Below are positions 16,888 through 26,641 of a stretch of 64,000 bases of DNA, piece after piece. The DNA comes from Caulobacteraceae bacterium (GTDB lineage Bacteria; Pseudomonadota; Alphaproteobacteria; Caulobacterales; Caulobacteraceae). The notes below the pieces were generated by a model. The model was not told the origin of the DNA. It did not search any database and worked only from the letters and a program-made list of their open reading frames with translations. The first letter of the stretch is position 1. Each line of letters starts with the position of its first letter. The stretch lies in assembly GCA_019748055.1 (NCBI GenBank), contig JAIEQC010000054.1, positions 1 to 64,000 of the forward strand. Direction: 5' to 3'. A program made the translations under genes and the position numbers.

Positions 16888-17482
16888 TCAGCGCCGCCTT
16901 CAGCTTTTCGAAGGCCCGCGCACGGTGGCTCATCGCGTCCTTCTCCGCCGGGTCCATCTCGCCGAAGGTCTGGGTGAAGCCGTCGGCGACGAAGATGGGG
17001 TCGTAGCCGAAACCCCGGTCGCCGCGGGGAGGGAAGGCCACCACGCCGTCCACGCGCCCCTCCACCACCACCGTCGGGCCGTCGGGCCAGGCCACGGCCA
17101 GCGCCGAAGTGAACCAGGCGGTGCGGTCATCGGATCCGATCTCCTCCAGCCGGCGCTCGACCTGGGCCATGGCGTGGGTGAAGTCCTTGTCCGGCCCCGC
17201 CCAGCGCGCCGAGAAGATGCCGGGCGCGCCGTCCAGCGCCGCGACGGACAGGCCGCTGTCGTCCGCCAGCGCCGGCAGGCCCGACGCCTGGGCCGCATGG
17301 CGCGCCTTCAGCACCGCATTGCCGACGAAGGTGCTCTCCGTTTCGTCCGGTTCGGGCACGTTTGCCTCCGCCGCCGTGACGATCGTGTAATTTCCGTCCA
17401 GAAGCGCCGCGATCTCGCGCGCCTTGCCCGGATTGTGGGTCGCGGCCACCAGGCGCATGCCCTTGATAAGTCTGGGTTTCAT
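16877..17482 (-). CDS. rdgB: dITP/XTP pyrophosphatase (RdgB/HAM1)
   Basis: This 201-residue enzyme removes non-canonical purine nucleotides (dITP, XTP) from the pool. It shows the N-terminal LVAATHNPGKAREI, the substrate-binding ADDSGLSVAALDGAPGIFSA, and GFGYDPIFV and MSHRARAF near the end. The ATG at 17482 has GGGAG upstream. It is the first gene of the rdgB-hemW-rsmI-yraN-gshB run on this strand. Confidence 0.95.
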   Translation of the reverse strand: MKPRLIKGMRLVAATHNPGKAREIAALLDGNYTIVTAAEANVPEPDETESTFVGNAVLKARHAAQASGLPALADDSGLSVAALDGAPGIFSARWAGPDKDFTHAMAQVERRLEEIGSDDRTAWFTSALAVAWPDGPTVVVEGRVDGVVAFPPRGDRGFGYDPIFVADGFTQTFGEMDPAEKDAMSHRARAFEKLKAALIDD

Positions 17483-17522
17483 CCGGCGTATCGCTCCCTG
17501 CGGCCAACCTTGCCTAAGTTTA

Positions 17523-17539
17523 ATATCGTTAAACGATAT
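17523..17539. promoter_or_regulatory. Perfect palindrome, possible operator
   Basis: ATATCGTT and AACGATAT arms flank a single A. The 17-base AT-rich palindrome stands out in GC-rich DNA and lies 41 bases upstream of rdgB and 153 bases upstream of the small gene at 17692. Palindromes of this type are bound by dimeric winged-helix or helix-turn-helix regulators. The regulator is unknown; the small XRE protein at 18515 is a candidate. Confidence 0.5.
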
Positions 17540-17691
17540 GTAACGTGCATTACCGGCCCGCACGTCCTATCTATGATCTCAAGAACGAGGGGCCGCATCG
17601 TTCCCCCGATAAACCGAAAGGGGCATCGGAATGCAGCGGTCGAAAGAAAAGAGCAATGACGCACCTCACTCAGGAAAAACGGAGAAAGACG

Positions 17692-17808
17692 ATGCACACC
17701 ATGAGCGCCACGCAGTTCGCCGAAAAAGTCGGCTATGCCGTCATCAACGGCGCCCTTCTGGCCGCCCTGCCGACCGCCCTGGTCGCCATCCTGCTGCAAG
17801 CTCTCTGA
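17692..17808 (+). CDS. Small single-span membrane protein
   Basis: This 38-residue frame follows GGAGAAA at good spacing. Residues 14-36 (YAVINGALLAALPTALVAILLQ) are a probable membrane span and the first part is polar. An in-frame ATG at 17656 would make it 50 residues. It is not recognised. It lies upstream of the DUF2975 membrane protein in the same direction. Confidence 0.55.
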   Translation: MHTMSATQFAEKVGYAVINGALLAALPTALVAILLQAL

Positions 17809-17915
17809 GCGGCGGGATTTTGACCGGAATGAAAGTCGAAGCGATGGTGGAGGCCGCGCGCGGTCCCTTCGGGGCCGGCGCGGCGATCCCCCGGCTCCGG
17901 CTCTAAAGGTTTCCC

Positions 17916-18491
17916 ATGCCCCTGTCGCCCCGCCGCCTGGCCATGCCCCCGATCCGGGGTCTGCGCGCGCTGGGGCCGGGCTCGGTGTCCAGCCTGCTGA
18001 AGACCGCGCTGGACGTCGCCTACGCCGTGCTGATCCTGCTGACCGCCCTCGGGGTGCTGCTGCTGATCACCGTCGCCTTCATCCCCATGGACCAGCTGGC
18101 GCTGAACGTCACCGACGACGCCGGCGGCGCCCAGATCCCCCTGCCGAGATCCCACGCCCTGTTCGGGATCGGCGCCTTCATCGGCTATTTCGCCGGCTTC
18201 TCCCTGATCCTCCGCAATCTGCGCCGGGTGTTCCGCACCCTGACGCTGGGCGACCCCTTCCAGCCCGAGAACGTCACGCGCCTGCGCCAGATCGGGTGGA
18301 TCCTGACCACCGTCACGGGCGGCGTCTGGATCGGCCAGATGCTGGTCTCGCGCCTCGGCCGCGGCATCATGGACGAGCCCAACCCGTTCAATCTGGTGAC
18401 CCCGGCCTTTTCCGTCCTGGTCGTCTTCGTGCTGTCGGAGGTGTTCCGCGAGGGCGCGCGCCTGCGCCGCGAATCCGAACTGACGATCTGA
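17916..18491 (+). CDS. DUF2975-type membrane protein
   Basis: This 191-residue protein has four predicted membrane spans (about 33-56, 80-103, 124-146 and 160-176). The order of spans and the middle segment RRVFRTLTLGDPFQPENVTRLRQIGW fit the DUF2975 family, whose members usually sit directly before a small XRE regulator, as here. These pairs are thought to form membrane-linked regulatory units, but the signal is not known. Confidence 0.8.
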   Translation: MPLSPRRLAMPPIRGLRALGPGSVSSLLKTALDVAYAVLILLTALGVLLLITVAFIPMDQLALNVTDDAGGAQIPLPRSHALFGIGAFIGYFAGFSLILRNLRRVFRTLTLGDPFQPENVTRLRQIGWILTTVTGGVWIGQMLVSRLGRGIMDEPNPFNLVTPAFSVLVVFVLSEVFREGARLRRESELTI

Positions 18492-18514
18492 CGGACCCGG
18501 TGTAAGAGCGCCCC

Positions 18515-18754
18515 ATGGCCATCCGCGTCCAACTCGACAAACTGCTGGCCGAGCGCCGTATGTCGCTGACGGAGCTCAGCGACCGCGTCGGCGTGACCGT
18601 GGCCAACCTCTCGATCCTGAAGACCGGCAAGGCGCGGGCCATGCGCTTCTCGACGCTGGACGCCCTGTGCCGCGAGCTGAACTGCACGCCGGGCGACCTG
18701 CTGGGCCACGTGCCAGGGCCGCAGGCCGGCGGCGACGACGCCGAAGAGGCGTGA
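18515..18754 (+). CDS. Small XRE regulator (YozG-like) paired with the DUF2975 protein
   Basis: This 79-residue protein is almost entirely a Cro/C1 helix-turn-helix: LDKLLAERRMSLTELSDRVG, then TVANLSILKTGKARAM and LCRELNCTPGDLL. It starts 23 bases after the DUF2975 gene and matches the usual partner of that family. It probably autoregulates the pair. Confidence 0.85.
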   Translation: MAIRVQLDKLLAERRMSLTELSDRVGVTVANLSILKTGKARAMRFSTLDALCRELNCTPGDLLGHVPGPQAGGDDAEEA

Positions 18755-18761
18755 CGCGTCC

Positions 18762-19313
18762 ATGAGCCGCCGCGACGACCTGTCGCCCGAGGATCGCCGC
18801 ATCTGGGCCCGCGTCGCGGGCTCCGCGATCCCGCACAAGCGCCGCAAGCCGCTTCTGGCCGTCGGAGTAGACGCGCCGGCGATTGTGCCGAAGGGGCCGA
18901 CGTCGCCATCGTCCAAGTCACGGCCCTTCGCTGCCCCTGTGGCTCTTCCGCCCCCGTCGAAGCCGCCCGCGCCCCGAACGCGGGGCGTGCCGGAAGAGCT
19001 GGAGCCCCGCCGCCAGCGCCGGCTGTCGCGTGAGCGCGATCCCATCGACGCCCGCATAGACCTGCACGGCTATGGCCGGTTCCAGGCCCAGGACGCCCTG
19101 ACCGCCTTCCTCATCGGCGCACAGGCGCGCGGGCACGGGGCGGTGTTGGTCATCACCGGTCAGGGGCGGCGCGGCGGGACCGGCGTCATCCGCGCCAGCG
19201 TCCACGAATGGCTGACCGCCCCGGCGCTGCGCGGCGTCGTCTCCGGCTTCGCCCCCGCCGCCCGTAAGCACGGCGGCGACGGCGCGCTGTATGTGGCGAT
19301 CAGGCGAGCCTGA
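18762..19313 (+). CDS. Smr/MutS2-type domain protein
   Basis: This 183-residue protein has a disordered Pro-rich N-terminal half and a C-terminal Smr domain (about 93-180): IDLHGYGRFQAQDALTAFL, then VLVITGQGRRGGTGVIRASV and HEWL. Smr domains act as nucleases on RNA or DNA, and E. coli SmrB cleaves mRNA at collided ribosomes. Whether this alphaproteobacterial type does so is not known. It starts eight bases after the XRE gene and overlaps the end of the convergent kinase by 14 bases. Confidence 0.88.
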   Translation: MSRRDDLSPEDRRIWARVAGSAIPHKRRKPLLAVGVDAPAIVPKGPTSPSSKSRPFAAPVALPPPSKPPAPRTRGVPEELEPRRQRRLSRERDPIDARIDLHGYGRFQAQDALTAFLIGAQARGHGAVLVITGQGRRGGTGVIRASVHEWLTAPALRGVVSGFAPAARKHGGDGALYVAIRRA

Positions 19314-20325
19314 GCCCGGCGCTCTGCGCCAACCGCTCCAGCGAAACCATCGGCCTCGGCCCCCAGTGGGCGATGACCTCGGCGGCGGCGAGGGAGCCCA
19401 GCTTGCCGGCGTCTTCCAGCGACAGTCCGCGCGCGAGGCCCAGCAGGAAGCCGGCGGCGTACTGGTCGCCCGCGCCGGTGGTGTCGACCACCTTTTCGAC
19501 CGGGACGGCGGCGACCTTCACCCGCTCGGCGCCCGAGATGATCACCGAGCCGTCAGGCCCCCGCGTCACTGCGGCGACGTCGACCATGGAGGCCAGACGG
19601 TCGGCGGCGGCGTCGAAGTCGTCGGTCTCGAACAGGGCCGTCAGCTCCGCCTCGTTGGCCAGGACGACGTCGGCGGACGAGCCGATGAAGTCCAGCAGGT
19701 CGGCGCGCCAGCGGTGGACGACGAAGCTGTCCGACAGGGTGATCGCCACCTTGCGGCCGGCGTCGTGCGCGGCGCTGGCCGCCGCCTCGAAGGCCGCCCG
19801 GCCGGGGGCGGGGTCGAACAGATAGCCTTCCAAGTAGACGATCGCGCTGTCGCCGATCAGGGCGGCGTCCACGTCGGCGACGGTCAGCTGGTTGGCGGCG
19901 CCCAGGAAGGTGCACATGGTGCGCTGGCCGTCCTCGGTGACGTTGATCAGGCAGCGGCCGGTGCCCAGGCCCTGGGCCACGCCGTCGACCAGCGGCGCGA
20001 CGTCGAAGTGCACCCCGGCGGCGCGGATGTCGTGGGCGAACACCTGGCCCAACTGGTCGTCGGCGACCTTGCCGAGATAGGCGGCGCGTCCGCCGAAGGA
20101 ACCGACGCCCGCGACCGTGTTGCCGGCCGATCCGCCCGACGCCTCGACCCCTGCGGCCATGGCGTCGTAAAGCGCCGCGCTCTGGGCCGCATCGACCAGC
20201 TGCATGGAGCCGGCGGTCAGGCCCTGCGCCTCCAGAAAGGCGGGCGTGCAAGGGGCCAGCACGTCGACGATGGCGTTGCCGACGGCGCAGAGGTCGAAGC
20301 GGGCAGGGGCAGAGGTCTGGGTCAT
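19300..20325 (-). CDS. PfkB-family kinase, probable adenosine kinase
   Basis: This 341-residue ribokinase-like sugar/nucleoside kinase has [23 protein letters not shown] near residues 66-88 and the catalytic [14 protein letters not shown] near 287-300 with the base Asp. The length and sequence type match the adenosine kinase-like branch common in alphaproteobacteria (adenosine to AMP). Substrate is inferred. The start at 20325 is preferred; an ATG 12 bases earlier is possible. Confidence 0.85.
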   Translation of the reverse strand: MTQTSAPARFDLCAVGNAIVDVLAPCTPAFLEAQGLTAGSMQLVDAAQSAALYDAMAAGVEASGGSAGNTVAGVGSFGGRAAYLGKVADDQLGQVFAHDIRAAGVHFDVAPLVDGVAQGLGTGRCLINVTEDGQRTMCTFLGAANQLTVADVDAALIGDSAIVYLEGYLFDPAPGRAAFEAAASAAHDAGRKVAITLSDSFVVHRWRADLLDFIGSSADVVLANEAELTALFETDDFDAAADRLASMVDVAAVTRGPDGSVIISGAERVKVAAVPVEKVVDTTGAGDQYAAGFLLGLARGLSLEDAGKLGSLAAAEVIAHWGPRPMVSLERLAQSAGLRLA

Positions 20326-20428
20326 GGGCGCGCCCATAGCCGTCCGCAGCCGAATTCGCCAGCATCGAAACCCGACCGCCACGGTCGGAATTCTTGACCC
20401 GAGGGGTCTTCGGGCCTACCTCGACCGA

Positions 20429-20998
20429 ATGACCGTGCGCCGCATCCTGACCGTCGACAACGCCGCCGACCTCGCCGTGCTGAAGCAGGTGTCGAAGCCC
20501 GTGGAGACTGTGGACGACGGCGTGCGCGCCCTGATGGACGACATGCTGGAGACCATGTACGCGGCCCCCGGCATCGGCCTGGCCGCCGTGCAGATCGGCG
20601 AACTGACGCGCGTCGTGGTCATGGATCTGGGAGACGGTGCGCCGGATCCCGAGGTCGAGGCGAAGGAGGGCGAGGATGAGCCCGCCCGCGTCCCCAACCC
20701 CCGCTTCTTCGTCAATCCCGAGGTGCTGTGGGCGTCGGAAGAGACCTTGCCGTATGAGGAAGGTTGCCTGTCGATCCCGGAGTATTTCGACAGCGTGGAG
20801 CGCCCTGCCCGCGCCCGCGTCCGCTATCTGGACCGCGAGGGCCGCACGGTCGAGGAAGAGATCGACGGCCTGTACGCCGTCTGTTTCCAGCACGAGCTGG
20901 ACCACCTGAACGGCGTTCTGTTCATCGACCACCTGTCCCGGCTGCGGCGCGACCGGGCCATGGCAAAGGTCAAGAAAGCCGCGAGGATGGCCGCCTGA
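20429..20998 (+). CDS. def: Peptide deformylase
   Basis: This 189-residue metalloenzyme removes the N-formyl group from nascent proteins. All three family motifs are present: [15 protein letters not shown] with the metal Cys, and QHELDHLNG with the two metal His and the catalytic Glu. An acidic insert ([11 protein letters not shown]) lies between the first two motifs. The ATG at 20429 gives the usual N-terminus. Its stop overlaps the start of the next gene (TGATG). Confidence 0.95.
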   Translation: MTVRRILTVDNAADLAVLKQVSKPVETVDDGVRALMDDMLETMYAAPGIGLAAVQIGELTRVVVMDLGDGAPDPEVEAKEGEDEPARVPNPRFFVNPEVLWASEETLPYEEGCLSIPEYFDSVERPARARVRYLDREGRTVEEEIDGLYAVCFQHELDHLNGVLFIDHLSRLRRDRAMAKVKKAARMAA

Positions 20999-21225
20999 TG
21001 CCCCGTCTCAAGCGCAGCCCCGACCGCATCATCGACCCGCGCGGCCGTCGTCGCCTGACCCGCAACGAGAAGGTCGGCGTGGCCGGCGTCGTCACCCTGC
21101 TGGGCGTGGCACTGGCCGGGGTGGTGGCGGGCATGATCCTGGACCGTCTGCTCGACTTCGACGACGCGCTGGACGCTGGCGGCGAATGGGACGAGGGCGG
21201 CGGGGTCTTCACCCGTTGGGACTAA
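20998..21225 (+). CDS. Small single-span membrane protein between def and fmt
   Basis: This 75-residue protein starts at the ATG that overlaps the def stop. It has a basic N-terminus (PRLKRSPDRIIDPRGRRRL), one membrane span at about 28-48 (AGVVTLLGVALAGVVAGMIL) and an acidic tail. It is not recognised. Its position in the def-fmt-truA operon suggests coupled expression only. Confidence 0.65.
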   Translation: MPRLKRSPDRIIDPRGRRRLTRNEKVGVAGVVTLLGVALAGVVAGMILDRLLDFDDALDAGGEWDEGGGVFTRWD

Positions 21226-21243
21226 CCCCCTACACGGCGACCC

Positions 21244-22170
21244 ATGCGCCTCGCCTTCATGGGAACCCCCGAATTCGCCGTGCCGTCGCTGGCCGAGCTG
21301 GTCGCCGCCGGGCATGAGGTGGTGGCCGTCTATTCCCAGCCGCCCAGGCCGCGCGGGCGGGGGCAGAAGCTGACGCCGTCGCCGGTTCAGGCCTTCGCCG
21401 AGACCCTGGGCCTGCCGGTGTTCACGCCCGAGTCGATGAAGGCGGCCGAGGCGATCGAGACCTTCCGGTCACTGGACCTCGATGCCGCCTGCGTCGTCGC
21501 CTACGGCCAGATCCTGAAGCCCGAGGCGCTGGAGGCGCCGCGGCTGGGCTGCCTGAACCTGCATGGTTCGCTGTTGCCGCGCTGGCGAGGCGCCGCACCG
21601 ATCCAGCGGGCCATCATGGCCGGCGATCGCCGGACCGGCGTGCAGATCATGCGGATGTCGGCGGGGCTGGACGAAGGGCCCATTCTGCTGAGCGAGGTGA
21701 TGGAGATCGCGCCGGACGACACGGCCGGCTCCCTGGGCCAGCGCATGGCGCACGTGGGCGCCGCCCTGTGGCCGCGGGCGCTGGCGGCGCTGGAGCGCGG
21801 CGGGCTGGAGGCGGTCGAGCAGGTCGGCGAGGCCACCTATGCGAAGAAGATCACCCCGGCGGAGGCGCGCATCGACTGGACCCGCCCGGCGGCCGAGGTG
21901 GACGCCCACATCCGTGGCCTGTCGCCCGCCCCCGGGGCCTGGTTCGAGGTGCCCGGCCCCGACGGTACGGTTCGGATCAAGGCGCTGATGAGCCGGGTCT
22001 CGGCGCGCGGGTCGGGCGTGCCGGGCGAGGTGCTGGACGGCGAACTGCGCGTCGCCTGCGGCGAGGGCGTGGTGCGCCTGCTGACGGTTCAGCGCGCCGG
22101 CAAGGGGGCGCAGGCGGCGGAGGAGATGCTGCGCGGGTTCCCGATCGCGCCCGGGACGGTCTTGGGCTGA
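21244..22170 (+). CDS. fmt: Methionyl-tRNA formyltransferase
   Basis: This 308-residue enzyme formylates initiator Met-tRNA. It shows [16 protein letters not shown] at the start, the catalytic [20 protein letters not shown] (Asn, His) and GLDEGPILL (Asp), and a C-terminal OB-like domain. Its stop overlaps truA (TGATG). Confidence 0.96.
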   Translation: MRLAFMGTPEFAVPSLAELVAAGHEVVAVYSQPPRPRGRGQKLTPSPVQAFAETLGLPVFTPESMKAAEAIETFRSLDLDAACVVAYGQILKPEALEAPRLGCLNLHGSLLPRWRGAAPIQRAIMAGDRRTGVQIMRMSAGLDEGPILLSEVMEIAPDDTAGSLGQRMAHVGAALWPRALAALERGGLEAVEQVGEATYAKKITPAEARIDWTRPAAEVDAHIRGLSPAPGAWFEVPGPDGTVRIKALMSRVSARGSGVPGEVLDGELRVACGEGVVRLLTVQRAGKGAQAAEEMLRGFPIAPGTVLG

Positions 22171-22910
22171 TGCCGCGCTATCGGCTCACGGTCGAATACG
22201 ACGGCTCGGCCTACAATGGCTTTCAGGTCCAGGCCGGGCAGCCGACGGTGCAGGGCGCGATCGAGACCGCCCTGACGGCCTTCTGTGGCGAGACGGTCCG
22301 GCTGTTCGCGGCGGGTCGGACCGATACGGGCGTGCACGCGACGGGGCAGGTGATCGGCTTCGATCTGGAAAAGGCCTGGCCGGCACGCACGGTGATGAAC
22401 GCGCTCAACGCCCATCTGGTCGAGGAGGCGGTGTCGGTTCTGGACTGCGTCGAGGCCGATCCGGATTGGCATGCGCGATTTTCGGCGACGGGCCGCCGAT
22501 ATCTCTATCGAATCCTGAACCGGCCGGGACCGCCCGCATTGGACGCCGGCCGCGTCTGGCACATAAGGAAGCCGCTGGATGCTGAGGCCATGCACTTGGC
22601 GACGCAGGCGCTGGTCGGCCTGCACGACTTCACGACCTTCCGGGACGTGAACTGCCAGTCGGCCTCGCCGGTGAAGACGCTGGACGTGGCGGCGGTGGAG
22701 CGGGTCGGGGAGGAGGTGCAGCTGACGTTCGCTGCGCGGAGCTTCCTGCACCGTCAGGTGCGGTCGATGACGGGCAGTCTTGTCGAGGTCGGTCTGGGGC
22801 GGTGGACCGCCGACGACCTGAAGGCCGCGCTCGACGCCCGTGACCGGTCCGCCTGCGGGCCGGTGGCCCCGAGTGACGGACTGTATCTGACGGGCGTCGA
22901 GTACGGTTGA
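22170..22910 (+). CDS. truA: tRNA pseudouridine(38-40) synthase TruA
   Basis: This 246-residue enzyme makes pseudouridine at positions 38-40 in the tRNA anticodon stem. The catalytic Asp lies in [14 protein letters not shown] (about residue 52). The [17 protein letters not shown] motif is present near 192-208. It is translationally coupled to fmt. Confidence 0.96.
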   Translation: MPRYRLTVEYDGSAYNGFQVQAGQPTVQGAIETALTAFCGETVRLFAAGRTDTGVHATGQVIGFDLEKAWPARTVMNALNAHLVEEAVSVLDCVEADPDWHARFSATGRRYLYRILNRPGPPALDAGRVWHIRKPLDAEAMHLATQALVGLHDFTTFRDVNCQSASPVKTLDVAAVERVGEEVQLTFAARSFLHRQVRSMTGSLVEVGLGRWTADDLKAALDARDRSACGPVAPSDGLYLTGVEYG

Positions 22911-22963
22911 AGTTCGCGCTGTCGCTCGCGCCGCTGGCGCTAGCTGCTTGAGGGAAAAGAGGC

Positions 22964-23101
22964 TCAGTTCCGCGCTTCGTTCGAGGCGCCGGTGACGGCG
23001 TCGCCGGCGGCGGAGACGTCGCGGCCGATGCCGGCGACGGTGTTGCAGGCCGAAACGGCCATGGCGGCGGCGATCAGGGTCAAGGTGACGATCTTCTTCA
23101 C
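22964..23101 (-). CDS. Entericidin A/B-family lipoprotein
   Basis: This 45-residue protein starts with GTG at 23101 behind GGAGACC. It has a signal peptide (VKKIVTLTLIAAAMAVSAC) with a lipobox VSAC and a mature part CNTVAGIGRDVSAAGDAV that matches entericidin lipoproteins. Entericidins are small cell-envelope lipoproteins, described in E. coli as an antidote/toxin pair; only one is present here. It is convergent with truA. Confidence 0.85.
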   Translation of the reverse strand: MKKIVTLTLIAAAMAVSACNTVAGIGRDVSAAGDAVTGASNEARN

Positions 23102-23208
23102 GTCAGGGTCTCCGATAGGGTTGAACCTGTGCCGTGAACGCCAAGCGTGGCCATTGGGTTGCGCGGCCCCCATCGCCAAGACGCCGCACCCTCTGCTAAC
23201 GCCACGGC

Positions 23209-24882
23209 ATGAGCCAGCCGCAGAACACCGCCGCCCGCCGCCTCGTCGAAACCCTGGTCGTGAACGGCATCGACAAGGTCTTCTGCGTGCCTGGGGAAAG
23301 CTATCTGGCCGTGCTGGACGCCCTGGCCGACGTGCGCGACCGGATAGAGGTGATCACCTGCCGGCACGAGGCGGGCGCCGCCAACATGGCCGAGGCCTAT
23401 GGCAAGCTGACCGGCCGCCCCGGCGTCTGTATGGTGACGCGCGGGCCGGGCGCGACGCACGCCAGCATCGGCGTGCACACGGCGCACCAGGATTCCACGC
23501 CGATGATCCTTTTCGTCGGCCAGATCGCCCTGTCCGACCGGGGCCGGGGCGCGTTTCAGGAGGTCGACTATCGCGAGGTCTTCGGCGGCCTGGCCAAGTG
23601 GGCGACCGAGATCGAGAGCCCGGAGCGGACCGTCGAGGTGGTCGAGCGCGCCTTCGCCACGGCGCTGCAGGGCCGCATGGGGCCGGTGGTCGTGGCCCTG
23701 CCCGAGGACCTTCTGCACGCCGATGGCGGGCCGGCCCCGCAGCGGGCGGTGGTCCCGGCCAAGGCGGCGCTGGACCCGGCCGTGCTGGCGCAGATCGGCG
23801 ACCGGCTGAAGGCGGCCGAGCGGCCGCTGATCGTGGTCGGCGGGTCGGGCTGGACCACCGAGGCCAGCCACGCCCTAGCCGACTGGGCCGAGCGGCACAT
23901 GATCCCGATCTCGGGCTCGTTCCGGCGCAAGGACATCATCTCCAACGCGCGGCCGAACTACGCCGGGGACCTCGGGCTGGGGTGCAATCCGAAGCTGACG
24001 GCGCGGGCGAAGGCGGCGGACCTCATCATCGCCGTCGGCGCGCGACTGGGGGAAAACCCGACCCAAGGGTACACCCTGTTCGATCGCGCCCACACGGCCG
24101 GGGTGCTGGTGCATCTGCATCCGGGATCGGAGGAGCTGGGCCGGGTGTGGCCGACGCTGGTCTCGGGCGTGGCCGACAATTCGCTGGCCGCGATGGCCCT
24201 GACGACACTGGATCCGGGTCGCGACTGGCGCGCCGAGGGCGAGCAGGCGCACGCCGACTTCCTGGCCTTCTCCACGCCCGTGCCGGTCACGGGCGCGGTC
24301 AACATGAGCGAATGCATGGCGCACCTGATGGACGCCCTGCCCGAGGACGCGGTGGTGACCAACGGCGCCGGCAACTTCGCCGCCTGGCTGCACCGCTTCT
24401 ATCGCCACCGGTCGTGCCGCACCCAGCTGGCCCCGACCTCGGGCGCCATGGGCTATGGCTGGCCCGCGGCCATCGCCGCCAAGGCCGTGGACCGCCAACG
24501 CGAGGCGATCTGCGTCGCCGGCGACGGCGACTTCCTGATGACGGGGCAGGAGATGGCCACCGCCGTCCAGCACGGGCTGAACCCGGTGGTGATCGTCGTC
24601 GACAACTCGACCTACGGCACCATCCGCATGCACCAGGAAGGGCACTATCCGGGGGCGGAGCGGGTGATCGCCACCGACCTGAAGAACCCCGACTTCGTCA
24701 TGTGGGCCCAGGCGTTCGGCGCCTTCGGCATCCGCTGCGAGACGACGAAGGACTTCCCCGAAGCGCTTCAGACCGCGCGCGACGCGGCCAAGGCGCAGGG
24801 CGCGCCGGCGCTGGTCCACCTGATCACCTCGGCCGAGGACATCGCGCCGGGGCGGACGATCAGCGGTCTGAGAAGCAAGTAG
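23209..24882 (+). CDS. ThDP-dependent enzyme, acetolactate synthase-like
   Basis: This 557-residue protein has three domains of the pyruvate oxidase/acetolactate synthase superfamily: N-terminal pyrimidine domain with the catalytic Glu (CRHEAGAANMAEAYGKLTG), central Rossmann-like domain, and C-terminal ThDP domain with GDGDFLMTGQEMATAV and VDNSTYGTIRMHQE. No small regulatory subunit gene is adjacent and the substrate is not shown, so it may be an acetolactate synthase or a decarboxylase of another 2-oxo acid. The next gene, for a lipoprotein, starts eight bases later. Confidence 0.85.
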   Translation: MSQPQNTAARRLVETLVVNGIDKVFCVPGESYLAVLDALADVRDRIEVITCRHEAGAANMAEAYGKLTGRPGVCMVTRGPGATHASIGVHTAHQDSTPMILFVGQIALSDRGRGAFQEVDYREVFGGLAKWATEIESPERTVEVVERAFATALQGRMGPVVVALPEDLLHADGGPAPQRAVVPAKAALDPAVLAQIGDRLKAAERPLIVVGGSGWTTEASHALADWAERHMIPISGSFRRKDIISNARPNYAGDLGLGCNPKLTARAKAADLIIAVGARLGENPTQGYTLFDRAHTAGVLVHLHPGSEELGRVWPTLVSGVADNSLAAMALTTLDPGRDWRAEGEQAHADFLAFSTPVPVTGAVNMSECMAHLMDALPEDAVVTNGAGNFAAWLHRFYRHRSCRTQLAPTSGAMGYGWPAAIAAKAVDRQREAICVAGDGDFLMTGQEMATAVQHGLNPVVIVVDNSTYGTIRMHQEGHYPGAERVIATDLKNPDFVMWAQAFGAFGIRCETTKDFPEALQTARDAAKAQGAPALVHLITSAEDIAPGRTISGLRSK

Positions 24883-24890
24883 GGGGAGGC

Positions 24891-25319
24891 ATGAAGGTCA
24901 TCTGCATCGGCCTGTGTGCCGCCGTCGCTCTGACGGCCTGCACCACAGCCCCCACATCTGACGCGCAGATGGTGCAGAATGAGAACGACTGCGCCGTGAT
25001 CGCTGCTGTAGCAAAAGAGCACTATGGCTTTGGCGCGGATGGTCCGTACCCCGTCCGCTTTTCCGACGATTACAGCCCCGCGTGCGACTGGGGCCAATAT
25101 GGGCTCGCTTTCGTGACGCCTGATCCCGTTCCGCCACGGGATCGTGAAAACTGGCCCGGGTGGGTCAGCTTTTCCCGCCCTTCTTACGACAGCCAAGGCG
25201 CCGTCCTAGACACCGATAGGGTTGGTGGCGTTTTTGCAGGCGAGGGCGTCCGCTGCCGGTTGCGGTCGGGCTTCGCGGGCTGGACGGTGACCGATTGTGA
25301 ACTGGTCTGGGAATCCTAG
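24891..25319 (+). CDS. Small lipoprotein, function unknown
   Basis: This 142-residue protein follows a strong Shine-Dalgarno (AGGGGGAGG). It has a signal peptide with lipobox LTAC ([19 protein letters not shown]). The mature part has six Cys in total and many aromatic residues, suggesting a small disulphide-bonded periplasmic domain. It is not recognised. It ends five bases before trmD, so it may be part of that operon. Confidence 0.75.
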   Translation: MKVICIGLCAAVALTACTTAPTSDAQMVQNENDCAVIAAVAKEHYGFGADGPYPVRFSDDYSPACDWGQYGLAFVTPDPVPPRDRENWPGWVSFSRPSYDSQGAVLDTDRVGGVFAGEGVRCRLRSGFAGWTVTDCELVWES

Positions 25320-25323
25320 GCCC

Positions 25324-26049
25324 ATGCCCTTCACCGCCACCGTCCTGACCATGTTTCCCGAGGCCTTTCCGGGCCCGCTCGGCGTCTCGCTGATCGGGAC
25401 GGCGCAGAGCGAGCGCGGGCTCTGGACCCTCGAAACGGTTGACATTCGGGGCTTCAGCGACGATAGGCGCGGCTTCCTGGACGACACCCCTGCGGGCGGC
25501 GGACCGGGAGCGGTGTTGAAGGCGGACGTGGTGGCCAGGGCTCTTGACGGGCTTGCCGGGCCGCGACGGCCGCTTTTGTACATGAGCGCCCGGGGTCGGC
25601 CCCTGACCCAGGCGCGCGTGAAGAATTGGGCGCAAGGCGACGGCATCGTCGTGCTGTGCGGCCGGTTCGAGGGGGTGGACCAGCGGGTGCTCGACGCCCG
25701 GGGGTTCGAGGAGGTCTCCGTCGGAGACGCGGTCCTCGCCGGTGGCGAGGCGGCGGCGATGGTGGCGATCGAGGCGTGCGTACGACTGATCCCCGGGGTG
25801 CTCGGCTCAGGCGAAAGCCTGTCGTCCGAAAGCTTCGAGGACGGGCTTCTGGAACATCCGCAGTACACGCGACCGCGGACGTTCGAGGGGCTCGACATCC
25901 CCGAGGTCCTGCTGTCGGGCGACCACAAGAAGGTCGCGCAATGGCGTCAGGAGCAGAGGGAAATCACCACGCGGGAGCGGCGACCGGACCTATGGGCGGC
26001 GCATCTCGCCAACTTACAGGCAAAGAGCGCAAAAGCTCGAGGAGACTGA
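25324..26049 (+). CDS. trmD: tRNA (guanine37-N1)-methyltransferase TrmD
   Basis: This 241-residue SPOUT enzyme methylates G37 next to the tRNA anticodon. It shows [19 protein letters not shown] at the start, [27 protein letters not shown] and [16 protein letters not shown], which form the trefoil-knot SAM site. rplS follows after one base, the normal order; rimM and rpsP are not adjacent. Confidence 0.96.
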   Translation: MPFTATVLTMFPEAFPGPLGVSLIGTAQSERGLWTLETVDIRGFSDDRRGFLDDTPAGGGPGAVLKADVVARALDGLAGPRRPLLYMSARGRPLTQARVKNWAQGDGIVVLCGRFEGVDQRVLDARGFEEVSVGDAVLAGGEAAAMVAIEACVRLIPGVLGSGESLSSESFEDGLLEHPQYTRPRTFEGLDIPEVLLSGDHKKVAQWRQEQREITTRERRPDLWAAHLANLQAKSAKARGD

Positions 26050-26050
26050 G

Positions 26051-26476
26051 ATGAACATTCTGCAGACGATCGCCGCCGAAGAGAAGGCGCGCGTCCTGGG
26101 CGACCGCAAGATCCCGGACTTCCAGCCCGGCGACACCCTGCGCGTCATGGTCAAGATCAAGGAAGGCGAGCGCGAACGCATCCAGGCGTTCGAAGGCGTC
26201 TGCATCGCCCGCGACGGCGGCGGCGTGAACGAGACCTTCACGGTCCGCAAGATTTCGTTCGGCGAGGGCGTGGAGCGGAAATTCCCGATCCTGTCCCCGA
26301 ACATCGACGCCATCGAGGTGAAGCGCCGCGGCGTCGTGCGTCGCGCCAAGCTGTATTACCTGCGCGACCGTCGCGGCAAGTCGGCCCGCATCGCCGAGCG
26401 TCAGACCCAGCGCAAGGGCGTGGAAGTGCCGTCCGAAGGCGCCGCCGACGGGGCCCCGGAGACGACCGAAGGCTGA
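26051..26476 (+). CDS. rplS: 50S ribosomal protein L19
   Basis: This 141-residue protein has the L19 core: [30 protein letters not shown], then [15 protein letters not shown] and [14 protein letters not shown] short acidic C-terminal extension is common in alphaproteobacteria. AGGAG precedes the ATG. Confidence 0.98.
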   Translation: MNILQTIAAEEKARVLGDRKIPDFQPGDTLRVMVKIKEGERERIQAFEGVCIARDGGGVNETFTVRKISFGEGVERKFPILSPNIDAIEVKRRGVVRRAKLYYLRDRRGKSARIAERQTQRKGVEVPSEGAADGAPETTEG

Positions 26477-26505
26477 TCCCGGCCTCGCCGCGATCCAGAA
26501 TTCCA

Positions 26506-26534
26506 GAAGGCCCGGGCGGATCGTCCGGGCCTTC
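26506..26534 (+). terminator. Terminator after trmD-rplS
   Basis: A 10-bp stem (GAAGGCCCGG at 26506-26515, CCGGGCCTTC at 26525-26534) with a 9-base loop lies 30 bases after rplS. The following GTCGTT is only weakly U-rich. Confidence 0.8.
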
Positions 26535-26641
26535 GTCGTTCCTGACGGGACATGACGCGCGAGGCGAGCAGGATTGCGGCGGGAAATGGGCGCGGTAGGG
26601 TGCCGCCATCGACGCCGTCTCTTTACCTCGGAGCCTTCAGA

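Noticed and set aside
22992-24880. A long plus-strand frame across the entericidin and ThDP enzyme genes
   Set aside because: It is a shifted frame of the ThDP enzyme gene with low-complexity Arg/Gly content.
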